Source: Mesorhizobium sp. 131-2-1
GTDB taxonomy: Bacteria; Pseudomonadota; Alphaproteobacteria; Rhizobiales; Rhizobiaceae
DNA length: 64,000 nucleotides
Assembly: GCF_016756535.1 (NCBI RefSeq)
Contig: NZ_AP023247.1
Location: 1,736,501 to 1,800,500 of the forward strand
Reading direction: 5' to 3'
Both the position numbers and the translations under genes were made by a program. Under the pieces are notes generated by a model. That model had not been told where the DNA came from. It searched no databases and saw only the letters and a program-made list of their open reading frames with translations. This document shows, piece by piece, positions 1 through 8,364 of the stretch (positions are counted from its first letter, which is position 1; each line of letters begins with the position of its first letter).

Positions 1-2
1 AC

Positions 3-908
3 AATTACGGCGGCAAATACTACGGCAAGGTGACGCTGGCGACCGCGCTGGCGAAATCGCTGAACTCTGTCGCCGCCCAGCTCACCATGGAGGTCGGGCC
101 CGACGCGGTGGTCGAGGCGGCGCACCGCATGGGCATCCAGTCCGATCTGCAGTCGAACACCTCGATCGCGCTCGGCACGTCGGAAGTGACGCCGCTGGAG
201 CTGACCTCGGCGTATGTGCCGTTCGCCAATGGCGGCTACAAGCCGGACATCCATTTCATCCGCCGCGTGACCACGGCCGACGGCAAGGTACTCTACGACA
301 ACAATGGCGGCAGCGCGCCGCGCGTCGTCAGGCAGGACATTGTCGGCATGATGAATTCGATGATGACCGGCACGGTCGAGACCGGCACCGCCAAGAAGGC
401 GGCCTTCGCCTGGCCGTCGGCAGGCAAGACCGGCACCAGCCAGAATTCGCGTGACGCCTGGTTCGTCGGCTACACCGCCAACCTCACCACCGGCGTCTGG
501 TTCGGCAATGATGACGGCAGCCCGATGAAAAAGGTCACCGGCGGCGCGCTGCCGGCGCAGGCCTGGCACGAATTCATGGTCGCGGCGCATGAGGGCGTGC
601 CGGCGAGGCCGCTGCCCGGGACCTGGAAGTCGACGCCGTCCGACACCGTCGTGCCCGACGAGATACCGTCGGCCGACGCCTCGCAGCCGGCGCCGGTGCC
701 GCAAGCGTCGGTCGGTCAGTCGGCGCCTGTTGCCAAGGCGCCGACGCGGCAGGCACGTCCGGCGGAAACGGTCGACGCCGATGGGTTCGACATGCCGAGC
801 GATGGCGGGACCACCGCCTCGGTCGGCCATCCGGTTCCGCCGGGCGACGTCGGCGGCCCGACCAAGAAGCGAAAGACGTCGATTCTCGACATCCTCAGTG
901 GTGGCTGA
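3..908 (+). CDS. Penicillin-binding protein 1A family, C-terminal part (5' end outside window)
   Basis: The reading frame is open from the left edge, so the N-terminal transglycosylase domain and the SxxK serine lie outside the window. What remains is the second half of the transpeptidase domain: the SxN motif is SLN at 57-65 and the KTG box (AGKTGTS) is near 420-440, followed by the usual DAWFVGYT and GVWFGNDD stretches. The last ~100 residues are a Pro/Ala/Ser-rich tail without a recognised domain. The family polymerises and cross-links peptidoglycan in the periplasm. A strong hairpin terminator follows the stop codon. Confidence 0.9.
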   Translation, partial: NYGGKYYGKVTLATALAKSLNSVAAQLTMEVGPDAVVEAAHRMGIQSDLQSNTSIALGTSEVTPLELTSAYVPFANGGYKPDIHFIRRVTTADGKVLYDNNGGSAPRVVRQDIVGMMNSMMTGTVETGTAKKAAFAWPSAGKTGTSQNSRDAWFVGYTANLTTGVWFGNDDGSPMKKVTGGALPAQAWHEFMVAAHEGVPARPLPGTWKSTPSDTVVPDEIPSADASQPAPVPQASVGQSAPVAKAPTRQARPAETVDADGFDMPSDGGTTASVGHPVPPGDVGGPTKKRKTSILDILSGG

Positions 909-915
909 GCGCGTT

Positions 916-938
916 CCATCCCGGCAGAGCCGGGATGG
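916..938 (+). terminator. Hairpin terminator after the PBP gene
   Basis: A perfect 10-bp stem (CCATCCCGGC / GCCGGGATGG) with a 3-nt AGA loop starts 8 nt after the stop codon of the penicillin-binding protein. It is followed by a pyrimidine-rich stretch rather than a clean T-run, so intrinsic termination is likely but not certain. Confidence 0.65.
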
Positions 939-965
939 GCTCTATCTCCTTGTTTGACTGTGTTC

Positions 966-1001
966 TTTTCCGAAAACCGGTTGCCACTTTTCGGGATCAC
1001 G
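966..1001. repeat. Short dispersed intergenic repeat, copy 1
   Basis: A 36-bp block that reads CCGAAAACCGG, a short spacer, then CACTTTTCGGGATCA. A second copy with 29 of 36 identical bases lies at 22155-22190, also in an intergenic gap. I infer a small dispersed element; function unknown. Confidence 0.5.
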
Positions 1002-1060
1002 GAACTCGCCCCTCGCCAGCGCCGCCGCCTTCCGCTACATGTCCGGCCGGAGACCGCGAC

Positions 1061-1813
1061 ATGGCTGAACTCGACACCAGGAAAACCATCGTGCTGACCG
1101 GCGCCAGCCGCGGCATTGGCCATGCGACGGTGAAGCGCTTTTCGCGCGAGGGCTGGCGCGTCATCACCTGCTCGCGCCAGGCTTTCGCCGAGGACTGTCC
1201 CTGGCCGGCCGGGCCGGAGGACCATATCAAGGTCGATCTCGCCGATCAGGAGGATGTCGGCATCGCCGTCTCGGAGATACGTCACCGGCTGGAGGCGCAT
1301 GGCGGCCAGCTCAACGCGCTGGTCAACAATGCCGGCATCTCGCCGAAGCTGAAGGACGGCAACAGCCGCATGAATTCGATAGACACGCCGATGCATGTCT
1401 GGCGCGACGTGTTCCAGGTCAATTTCTTCGCGCCGATCATGCTGGCGCGGGGCCTGTTCAAGGAACTGGCGGCGGCCAAGGGCTCGATCGTCAACGTCAC
1501 CTCGATCGCCGGTACCCGTGTGCACCCGTTCGCCGGTACAGCCTATGCGACGTCGAAGGCGGCGCTCGGCTCGCTGACGCGCGAGATGGCGCATGATTTC
1601 GGCCCGCACGGCATCCGCGTCAACGCGATCGCGCCGGGCGAGATCGATACAGCGATCCTGTCGCCCGGCACCGACAAGATCGTTGAGACGATCCCGCTCA
1701 GGCGCCTCGGCGCCACGGCGGAAGTCGCCGACATCATCTTCTTCCTGTGCTCGCAGCAGGCGTCCTATGTGACCGGCTCGGAAATCCACATCAATGGCGG
1801 CCAGCACGTGTGA
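1061..1813 (+). CDS. Short-chain dehydrogenase/reductase (SDR)
   Basis: 250 aa classical SDR. The cofactor loop is TGASRGIG (13-20), the NNAG motif is at 89-92, and the catalytic residues are Ser148, Tyr162 and Lys166 (YATSK). The C-terminus carries the usual YVTGSEIHINGG closing segment. The family oxidises or reduces alcohols and ketones with NAD(P)H; the substrate cannot be read from sequence. The start is ATG 1061, with GGAG about 10 nt upstream; an in-frame upstream extension has no support. It is a single gene between a terminator and the convergent oxidoreductase. Confidence 0.9.
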   Translation: MAELDTRKTIVLTGASRGIGHATVKRFSREGWRVITCSRQAFAEDCPWPAGPEDHIKVDLADQEDVGIAVSEIRHRLEAHGGQLNALVNNAGISPKLKDGNSRMNSIDTPMHVWRDVFQVNFFAPIMLARGLFKELAAAKGSIVNVTSIAGTRVHPFAGTAYATSKAALGSLTREMAHDFGPHGIRVNAIAPGEIDTAILSPGTDKIVETIPLRRLGATAEVADIIFFLCSQQASYVTGSEIHINGGQHV

Positions 1814-1839
1814 GCGGCTGACTTCGAGCCAGGGACGGC

Positions 1840-2760
1840 TCATCCGGTCATGGTGAGGACTGCCTTGCCGCTGAAGCTGCGCTGTCGCAGCGCGTCCAGG
1901 GCGTGGCCGATTTCGGTCCACGGCACGGTCAAGGCGACCCGGGTGTCCAGTCGGCCAGCCGCGACCAGGTTAAGCAGCGAGGCGATATCCACGCCAATGG
2001 CAGGACCCGATGTGTAGTAGGCGAAGGTCTGCAGCCTCGCCCCCTCGTGACCCGGAACGAACTGGCGGAATCCAACGGGCGTGAGTTCGCCGCTGCTCGA
2101 ACCGAACATGACAATGGTGCCGCCAGGTGCGACGCGTTCGATCGCGTGCGCCAGGCTTTCGCCGCCGATCGACTCGGTGATCAGCGAAAACGGCCCCTCG
2201 GCCAGCTCGATCGACTCGACGACCTGTTCGGCCCCAAGGGCGCGCAGATCCTCTTGATGCCGCGCGGCGGCGACCGCGGTCACGAACCCGCCTTGCTGGC
2301 GGGCAAGCTGGATCTGGAAACGACCCACCGCGCCGCTTGCGCCGGTGATAAGGACCCGCTGGCCGACCAGGTCGCCGCCCTGGCGTAGCGTCCTCAGCGC
2401 CGTCGTGCTCGCGACCGGCAGCGTGGCTGCCGGGACGAAGCCGACCGCATCCGGCAGGACGGCGAGACGGTCGGTCGGAATGGCGACGCGTTCGGCCCAG
2501 CCGTGCTCGTCGACCAAAGCCGCAACCCGGGCGCCGACGGCGGGCCCGGAGCCATCGGCTGCTGCACGTTCGACGACGCCTACGACGTCCTGGCCGGGGA
2601 TCCAGCCCTTCGGGCGGATGGTGAGCAGGCGCAGTTCACCGCGGTTCAACGAGGTTGCGTGGACAGCCACCAATGCTTCATGCGCATTGCAGTTTGGCTA
2701 GTCCGTCTCGGTGAGCTTCAGCCTGTCGGGGCTGTCGGAAGAGATAGCGAGAGCAAGCAT
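1840..2760 (-). pseudogene. Medium-chain (quinone-reductase-like) oxidoreductase with in-frame TAG at codon 21
   Basis: The protein resembles zinc-independent MDR/quinone oxidoreductases: ATSLNRGE near the N-terminus, a PGQDVVG substrate-domain segment, a GASGAVG nucleotide-binding loop, and a C-terminal half typical of the family. A well-placed start exists at ATG 2760 with AAAGGTGG just upstream; it reads MLALAISSDSPDRLKLTETD and then hits TAG at 2700-2698. The same frame continues beyond the stop with conserved MDR sequence. Either the gene is broken or a shortened 277-aa protein is made from GTG 2673, lacking the first ~29 residues. It faces an araC-type gene across 124 bp. Confidence 0.7.
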
Positions 2761-2884
2761 GGCCCACCTTTGAAATTGGCGGTTCGGAACGTGATCGATT
2801 GCGACGATGACGGCAGGACCTTATCGACTTTCGGGGTTGAAGAATTTAGATATAATGCCAAATGATCGCTAAAAGCAGTCAAGC

Positions 2885-3691
2885 ATGAGACAGCCGCTCC
2901 GCTGGCCCTGGCTGGATTTCGATGTCGACGACGTAGTTGCGCCAGCGATCGCCGTTCGCGTCGACGTGACCGAGACCAAGGCCGAGGTGCCGTCACATTG
3001 GCATCGCAAAGGGCAGCTCGTTTTCGCGCTCGGCGGCGGGGTCACCTGCCGCGTTCCCGGCGGCCTTTGGATGGTGCCGCCGCATTGCGGGGTCTGGGTG
3101 CCGAGCCGTATGGAGCACAGCAACATCGCGACCGCCAACGCGCGGATCTTCTTCGTCTATATCGAGCCGGGCGCGGCGGAATTGCCGGACCGCTGCTGCA
3201 CGCTTTCGATATCGCCGCTGCTGCGCGAGCTGATCATCGAGCTGTCGGATTGCGCGCCGGAGGACCGAAGGTGCGGTTTCCTGGGAAAGGTCCTGCTCGC
3301 CGAGCTGCCACTCATGCCGGTACAGCAATTGCACCTGCCGATCTCGGCCGAGCCGCGCTTGCGGCGGATCGCCGAAGCGCTGGCCGACGATCCCGCCGAC
3401 CGCAGCACATTGGCGGAATGGGCAAAGCGCGTGGCGCTCAGCGAGAGCAGCCTGGCGCGCCTCGTGATGAAGGAGACCGGACTGACCTTCGGACGCTGGC
3501 GCCAGCAACTGCACCTGATCGTCGCGTTAAGGGAACTGGCCTCGGGCGCCAGCGTGCAGCGGGTCTCGGGCGATCTCGGCTACGAGTCCGTCACGGCCTT
3601 CATCACCATGTTCAAGAAGGCGCTGGGCAAGCCGCCGGCAAGATATCTCAGCGACATCGCGCAAAACGGCGGCTCCGCATTCGTGGCGTGA
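2885..3691 (+). CDS. AraC-family transcriptional regulator
   Basis: 268 aa. The N-terminal half is a cupin-like sensing domain (HWHRKGQLVFA, then VWVPSRMEH around residues 38-80). The C-terminal ~100 residues are the two helix-turn-helix units of the AraC/XylS family, ending with the diagnostic YESVTAFITMFKKALGKPPARY segment split over residues ~238-260. The divergent partner is the interrupted oxidoreductase, which it probably regulated. A TATAAT at 2851-2856 is a plausible -10 element for this gene. The inducer is unknown. Confidence 0.88.
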   Translation: MRQPLRWPWLDFDVDDVVAPAIAVRVDVTETKAEVPSHWHRKGQLVFALGGGVTCRVPGGLWMVPPHCGVWVPSRMEHSNIATANARIFFVYIEPGAAELPDRCCTLSISPLLRELIIELSDCAPEDRRCGFLGKVLLAELPLMPVQQLHLPISAEPRLRRIAEALADDPADRSTLAEWAKRVALSESSLARLVMKETGLTFGRWRQQLHLIVALRELASGASVQRVSGDLGYESVTAFITMFKKALGKPPARYLSDIAQNGGSAFVA

Positions 3692-3761
3692 TCAACCAGC
3701 CTGCGGGCGGGCGGTTGGCATCCACCGGGCTATCTGCCGTCAGCCATCGTGCAGGATCGGT

Positions 3762-5543
3762 TCAGGCAGCGGACGGTTCGGCCGCGTCTGGCCTGTGGCC
3801 AAGCACCTCTTCGACGATACCGCGGGCAATTTCTCGCTCGCCCATGATCACTGCGTCGGCGCCGAGGCCTTTGAGATGCTCGACCTCGGCATCGGAATGA
3901 GCTCGCGCGATCACGCTGATGCCGGGATTGGCGGCGCGCGCCCTGAGCACCACCTGGCCGGCCTCGAAGGCGTTGGGGATGGCGAGGATCAGCCGCTTGG
4001 CGCCTCCCGGATTGGCGGCTGAAAAGACGCCCGCATTGGCGGCGTTGCCGGCGACGGTCTCGATGCCGTCCGCCTCGAGTTTTTCCAGCGTCTTGTCGGC
4101 GTCCTCGATCACCAGGAAGGGCAGGGCGGCCTGCTTCAGCGCCGCTCCGACCAGGCTGCCGACACGGCCGTAGCCAATCAGGATGGAATGACCGGCAAGT
4201 GAGGTTTTCGGTGGCGGGCCGTCTTCCGTTGGCGGTGAAGCCGCTACCGAAGCCACCTGGCCGGGCTCTGTCGCCGGGCCAAGCGGCTTTGCCTCCTCGG
4301 CTGGAGCGGTCTTGGCGGCACGCGCCTCCAACCAGGGCTTCATCCAGTCGACAACGAGGAACATCAGCGGATTGAGCAGGATCGACAGGATGGCGCCGGC
4401 GAGGATCAGGTCACGGCCCTGTTCGGGCAGGAGCTTCAGCCCGACGCCGAGCTCGGCCAGGATGAAGGAGAACTCACCGATCTGGGCCAGGCTGGCCGAA
4501 ATCATCAGCGCCGTTGCGATTGGATAGCGGAAGGCGACGACGATGACGAAGGCGGCCAGCGACTTGCCGACGACGATGATGGCCAGCGTCGCCAGGATCG
4601 GCCAGCCATTGCTGACCAGGCCGAACGGGTCGAACAACATGCCGACCGAGACGAAGAACAGCACCGAGAAGGCGTCGCGCAGCGGCAACGATTCCTCGGC
4701 CGCCCGGTGGCTGAGCTCGGATTCGCTCATGATCATGCCGGCGAAGAAGGCGCCCAGCGCCAGCGAGACGCCGAACAGTTTTGCCGCCCCGAAGGCGACG
4801 CCCAAGGCAATCGCCAGCACCGCCAGCCGGAACAGCTCGCGCGACCCGGTATGGGCGACATAATGCAGGATCCAGGGGATGACGCGGCGGCCGACCACCA
4901 GCATGACGATGACGAAGGCCACCACCTTGGCCAGCGTGACCCCGACGACGCCCCAGATGCCGTAGCTCGCCGGCAGCGCCAGCAGGCTGGCATGGTCGTC
5001 GGCCTGCGGCACTCCGCCGAGCACGCCTGCCAGCGCCGGCAAAAGCACCAGCGCCAGCACCATGGCGAGGTCCTCGACGATCAGCCAGCCGACGGCGATG
5101 CGGCCGCGCTCGGTCTCGATCAACCGCCGCTCCTGCAAGGCGCGCAGCAGCACCACCGTCGAGGCGACGGACAGCGCTAGGCCGAAGACCAGGCCGGCGC
5201 CCAACGACCAGCCGAGCAGCCAGGCAAGGCCGACGCCGAGTAGCGTGGCGAAGCCGATCTGGACGATGGCGCCGGGCACGGCGATGGCGCGGACCGACAG
5301 CAGGTCCTTGAGCGAGAAATGCAGGCCGACGCCGAACATCAGCAGGATGACGCCGATTTCGGCAAGTTCGTTGGCGAGGCTTGCGTCGGCGACGAAGCCC
5401 GGCGTGTTCGGCCCGACCAGAACGCCGGCTACGAGGTAGCCGACCAGCGGCGGGATACGGAAACGGTTGGCGAGCGCGCCGAAGACGAAAGCCAGCCCCA
5501 GACCGGCGACGATGGTGGCGATAAGGGGCGTGTCATGCGGCAT
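3762..5543 (-). CDS. CPA2-family cation:proton antiporter (KefB/YbaL type)
   Basis: 593 aa inner-membrane protein. Residues 1-~390 form the 12-13 helix Na+/H+ exchanger fold, with the family hallmarks FGVGLHFSLKDL and ALSVASTVVLLRAL. A Pro/Ala-rich linker (~400-440) leads to a cytosolic RCK/TrkA-N domain with a GYGRVG nucleotide loop. Homologues exchange K+ or Na+ for protons and can be gated by nucleotide or glutathione ligands. No ancillary KefF/KefG-like gene is beside it. The start is ATG 5543. Specific ion selectivity cannot be stated. Confidence 0.88.
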   Translation of the reverse strand: MPHDTPLIATIVAGLGLAFVFGALANRFRIPPLVGYLVAGVLVGPNTPGFVADASLANELAEIGVILLMFGVGLHFSLKDLLSVRAIAVPGAIVQIGFATLLGVGLAWLLGWSLGAGLVFGLALSVASTVVLLRALQERRLIETERGRIAVGWLIVEDLAMVLALVLLPALAGVLGGVPQADDHASLLALPASYGIWGVVGVTLAKVVAFVIVMLVVGRRVIPWILHYVAHTGSRELFRLAVLAIALGVAFGAAKLFGVSLALGAFFAGMIMSESELSHRAAEESLPLRDAFSVLFFVSVGMLFDPFGLVSNGWPILATLAIIVVGKSLAAFVIVVAFRYPIATALMISASLAQIGEFSFILAELGVGLKLLPEQGRDLILAGAILSILLNPLMFLVVDWMKPWLEARAAKTAPAEEAKPLGPATEPGQVASVAASPPTEDGPPPKTSLAGHSILIGYGRVGSLVGAALKQAALPFLVIEDADKTLEKLEADGIETVAGNAANAGVFSAANPGGAKRLILAIPNAFEAGQVVLRARAANPGISVIARAHSDAEVEHLKGLGADAVIMGEREIARGIVEEVLGHRPDAAEPSAA

Positions 5544-5716
5544 TGTCTATGGGGCGCCTTTCAAAAAATCACGATGTCGGATGGGGGCGCCCGAGGCCGC
5601 CGCCCTTCGCAATATGGGGGTTCGGACGACCGCGAGGCAACCCGTAATGCCATGAAATCGAAGGCAAAGGCGAGAAAGGCCAGACGGAACGAACTGTGTC
5701 CGCCGGGCCTTGGCCA

Positions 5717-6166
5717 TCAAGCCGCCTGGAGCAGGCTCTCGATCCCGGGGATGGTGTGGTTGGTCAGCGTCTTTGGAATTTCCGCCGTTACCTTGTCGCC
5801 GACCAATTTGTGAAGCTTGCGACGCATCTCGCCCAGCACTTGCGGCGGCGCGATCAGCACGATCTCCTTGAAGGCACCGCGATTGGCGAGCCCGTAGAGC
5901 CGCTCGGCGATTTCGTCGGCGAAGCGGTCCTTGCCGATGCGATGCCAGTCGGTGTCCTCGACCGCGCTGCGGTGGACGGAAGGCCCATCATTGTAGCGGC
6001 CGGGGCGATCGCTGCCTTGCTCCCGCGTGGCGGGGTTCTCCTGCTCCATCTCCTGCACGACCTGCAGGTCCGGATTGCGGGTGTTGCCCTCATTGCGCAG
6101 GAACAGCGCCTTCTCGCCATCGGCGACAATTATCCAAAGGCCATGTTTCAGCGTGACATTGCTCAT
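5717..6166 (-). CDS. Host attachment family protein
   Basis: 149 aa. The sequence opens LKHGLWIIVADGEKALFL and carries the conserved HRSAVEDTDWHRIGKDRFA and IVLIAPPQVLGEMRRKLH segments that mark the 'protein required for attachment to host cells' family, widespread in Rhizobiales. Biochemical activity is not established. The start is ATG 6166, 8 nt behind an AGGAG; a longer in-frame extension to 6202 lacks a ribosome binding site. It is a single gene, divergent from the sulfur cluster. Confidence 0.82.
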   Translation of the reverse strand: MSNVTLKHGLWIIVADGEKALFLRNEGNTRNPDLQVVQEMEQENPATREQGSDRPGRYNDGPSVHRSAVEDTDWHRIGKDRFADEIAERLYGLANRGAFKEIVLIAPPQVLGEMRRKLHKLVGDKVTAEIPKTLTNHTIPGIESLLQAA

Positions 6167-6572
6167 GCGGCTTCTCCTGCTTCTGCTGTGTGGTGAAACC
6201 ATTTGCGGCGGGAGGCCGAGCGGGTTCCTTATGGCAAACGCCCTCTCAGGCAGGAATGTTCCGATTTCGGCGAACGCTCATTCAATGGCGCGATCGAGCC
6301 CCTTCCGAATTTGGCGGCTTTAATCTACTGAATTGGTAGAATTTAGAAAAATCTGTTTTGCGGCACGGAGCATTCGCGGCTAAAAACGCCTTAGATCAGG
6401 GCCCGCAACAGCGGCTTGAATCCGATCGTCTCCCGCATGTGGAATTTTTTTCTCCTGCTCTTCGCGCTTGCGAAAAAGCGATTGCCTGCCATCGTGGGAT
6501 GCGCGAGTGCTTTCCTTCTGGTTTTTCACGCCCGCGCGTAAAACTGCCAAACTGTTCAGGAATCTGCTCGCC
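6167..6572. other. 406-bp divergent intergenic region upstream of cysG
   Basis: No convincing gene is visible. The AT-richest part (6315-6360) contains the palindrome annotated separately, and is the likely control region of the sulfate-assimilation operon. A short in-frame extension of cysG back to 6468 has no ribosome binding site and is not counted as coding. Confidence 0.6.
6322..6343. promoter_or_regulatory. Palindrome in the cysG promoter region (candidate operator)
   Basis: TCTAC (6324-6328) and GTAGA (6336-6340) are perfect inverted arms around a 7-bp centre, and the similarity extends outward (AATCTAC / GTAGAATT). It lies 230 bp before cysG in an AT-rich patch. I infer a repressor or activator site for the cys operon; the cognate regulator is not in the window. 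Confidence 0.4.
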
Positions 6573-8021
6573 ATGCCGCAGGCCATTGCCAAGCTCAACG
6601 CCTTCCCCGTCTTCATGCGGGTCGAGGGCGAAGCCGTGGCCATTGTCGGCGGCGGCGAGGCGGCGCTGGCCAAGGCGCGTCTCGTTGGCCAGTCGAGCGC
6701 CGTGCTGCGCATCATCACGCAAGCCCCCGAGGCCGAGCTTTTGGCCTTCATCGCCGCGACCGGCGCCATCCACATCGATGCCGCCTATGAGGCAGCGCAT
6801 CTCGAAGGTGCCGCCCTGGTGTTCGCCGCCAGCGGCGAGGAGGTGCTCGACCGCCGTGTTGCCGAGGATGCGCGCCGGTTGGGCATTCCGGTCAATGCGG
6901 TCGACCGGCCCGAGCTTTGCGATTTCTTCACGCCGGCGCTGGTCAATCGCGCGCCGGTCGCCATCGCCATCGGCACCGAAGGCGCCGGCCCGGTTCTCGC
7001 CCAGATGCTGCGCGGTCGCATCGACCGCATGCTGTCGCCGTCGCTCGGCGCGCTGGCCACGCTTGCCGCCTCCTTCCGCGGCGCCGCCGAGCGGCTGCCG
7101 AATGGCACCGGCCGCCGCCGCTTCTGGCGCGATTTCTTCGCCGGCGCGCCGGCGCGTGCCGTTGAGGCCGGCGAACTGTCACAGGCGCATGATGCCGCCG
7201 TCGAACTGCTTGTCTCCAATGCGCCGTCCTCGGGTCACATCGCGCTGGTCGGCGCCGGTCCGGGCGCCGAGGATCTGCTCACGCTCCGGGCGCATCGCCT
7301 GCTGATGGAGGCCGACGTCATCGTCCATGACGCGCTGGTGCCGGAGGCGATCGTCGCCATGGGCCGCCGGGACGCCGAACGCCTGCCGGTCGGCAAGCGC
7401 AAGGGCTGCCATTCGAAGAGCCAGGAAGAGATCAACGCGCTGCTGGTCGAGCTTGGCCGCGAGGGCAAGCGCGTCGTGCGGCTGAAGTCGGGCGACCCGC
7501 TGGTGTTTGGCCGCGCCGGCGAGGAAATGGCGGCACTTCGCGATGCCGGCATCGCCTATGAGGTGGTTCCGGGCGTCACCGCCGCCTTCGCCGCGGCCGC
7601 CGATTTCGAACTGCCGCTGACGCTGCGCGGGGTGTCGTCGTCGCTGGTGTTCACGACGGGCCATGATCTCAAGGGCAATTCGCTGCCCGACTGGGCCAAG
7701 CTCGCCATCTCCGGCGCCACCGTCGCCGTCTATATGGGCCGTTCGGTCGCGGCCGAAGTCGCCGGCCGGCTGATCGAGGCAGGGCTCTCGCCCGACACGG
7801 CGGTCGCCGTGGTCGAGAATGCCAGCCTCGGCACCCGCCGCCGCTTCCATGGCACGCTGGCCGACCTGCCGTCGCTGGAGGCGCGCGCCGATCTCACCGG
7901 CCCGGTCATGACCATCATCGGCGACGCGGTCGCCGGCGCCAATTTCGACCGTTCCGAGCCGCTCGCGGCACACAGGCATGAAGATACGGCCAGCGTAGCG
8001 GCCGAAGGAGTAGAACAATGA
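6573..8021 (+). CDS. cysG: Siroheme synthase (dehydrogenase/ferrochelatase plus uroporphyrinogen-III methyltransferase)
   Basis: 482 aa bifunctional enzyme. Residues 1-~205 are the precorrin-2 dehydrogenase/ferrochelatase part (AIVGGGEAALAKA dinucleotide loop, then NAVDRPELCDFFTPA). Residues ~225-465 are the SAM-dependent uroporphyrin-III C-methyltransferase (LVGAGPGAEDLLTLRA, then VVRLKSGDPLVFGRAGEE). It supplies siroheme to the sulfite reductase encoded two genes downstream. The start is ATG 6573; the stop overlaps the next start (ATGA), indicating translational coupling. Confidence 0.93.
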   Translation: MPQAIAKLNAFPVFMRVEGEAVAIVGGGEAALAKARLVGQSSAVLRIITQAPEAELLAFIAATGAIHIDAAYEAAHLEGAALVFAASGEEVLDRRVAEDARRLGIPVNAVDRPELCDFFTPALVNRAPVAIAIGTEGAGPVLAQMLRGRIDRMLSPSLGALATLAASFRGAAERLPNGTGRRRFWRDFFAGAPARAVEAGELSQAHDAAVELLVSNAPSSGHIALVGAGPGAEDLLTLRAHRLLMEADVIVHDALVPEAIVAMGRRDAERLPVGKRKGCHSKSQEEINALLVELGREGKRVVRLKSGDPLVFGRAGEEMAALRDAGIAYEVVPGVTAAFAAAADFELPLTLRGVSSSLVFTTGHDLKGNSLPDWAKLAISGATVAVYMGRSVAAEVAGRLIEAGLSPDTAVAVVENASLGTRRRFHGTLADLPSLEARADLTGPVMTIIGDAVAGANFDRSEPLAAHRHEDTASVAAEGVEQ

Positions 8022-8320
8022 AGGTTCTGACCGCGAACAGGCTCACCGACGGGATCGCCGTCTGGTACGCCGATGGCGGCTGGGCGGAGACGGTCGGTGG
8101 CGCCGACCTCGCCCATGACAAGGCGGCGGAGGACCGGCTGGAAGCGATCGGCGCCGCGGCGTACGCCAACAACGAGGTGGTCGACGTCAACCTGATCGAC
8201 GTCATCGTGGTCGACGGGTTGGTCGAGCCGGTGCGGCTGCGCGAAAAGATCCGCGCCGCCGGGCCGACCATCCGCGCCGATCTCGGCAAGCAGGCGAGCC
8301 CGGAAGCTGTCCGGGCATAG
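8018..8320 (+). CDS. DUF2849 family protein of the sulfur operon
   Basis: 100 aa, small acidic protein of the DUF2849 family, which in alphaproteobacteria is nearly always found between siroheme synthase and the sulfite reductase gene. The start overlaps the cysG stop by 4 nt (ATGA). There is no signal peptide and no membrane segment. Position implies a role in sulfite reduction or siroheme handling, but no activity is established. Confidence 0.85.
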   Translation: MKVLTANRLTDGIAVWYADGGWAETVGGADLAHDKAAEDRLEAIGAAAYANNEVVDVNLIDVIVVDGLVEPVRLREKIRAAGPTIRADLGKQASPEAVRA

Positions 8321-8364
8321 ACCAAAACAGGCAATGCGGGCGGACGCGCCCTGAAAGACGAAGC

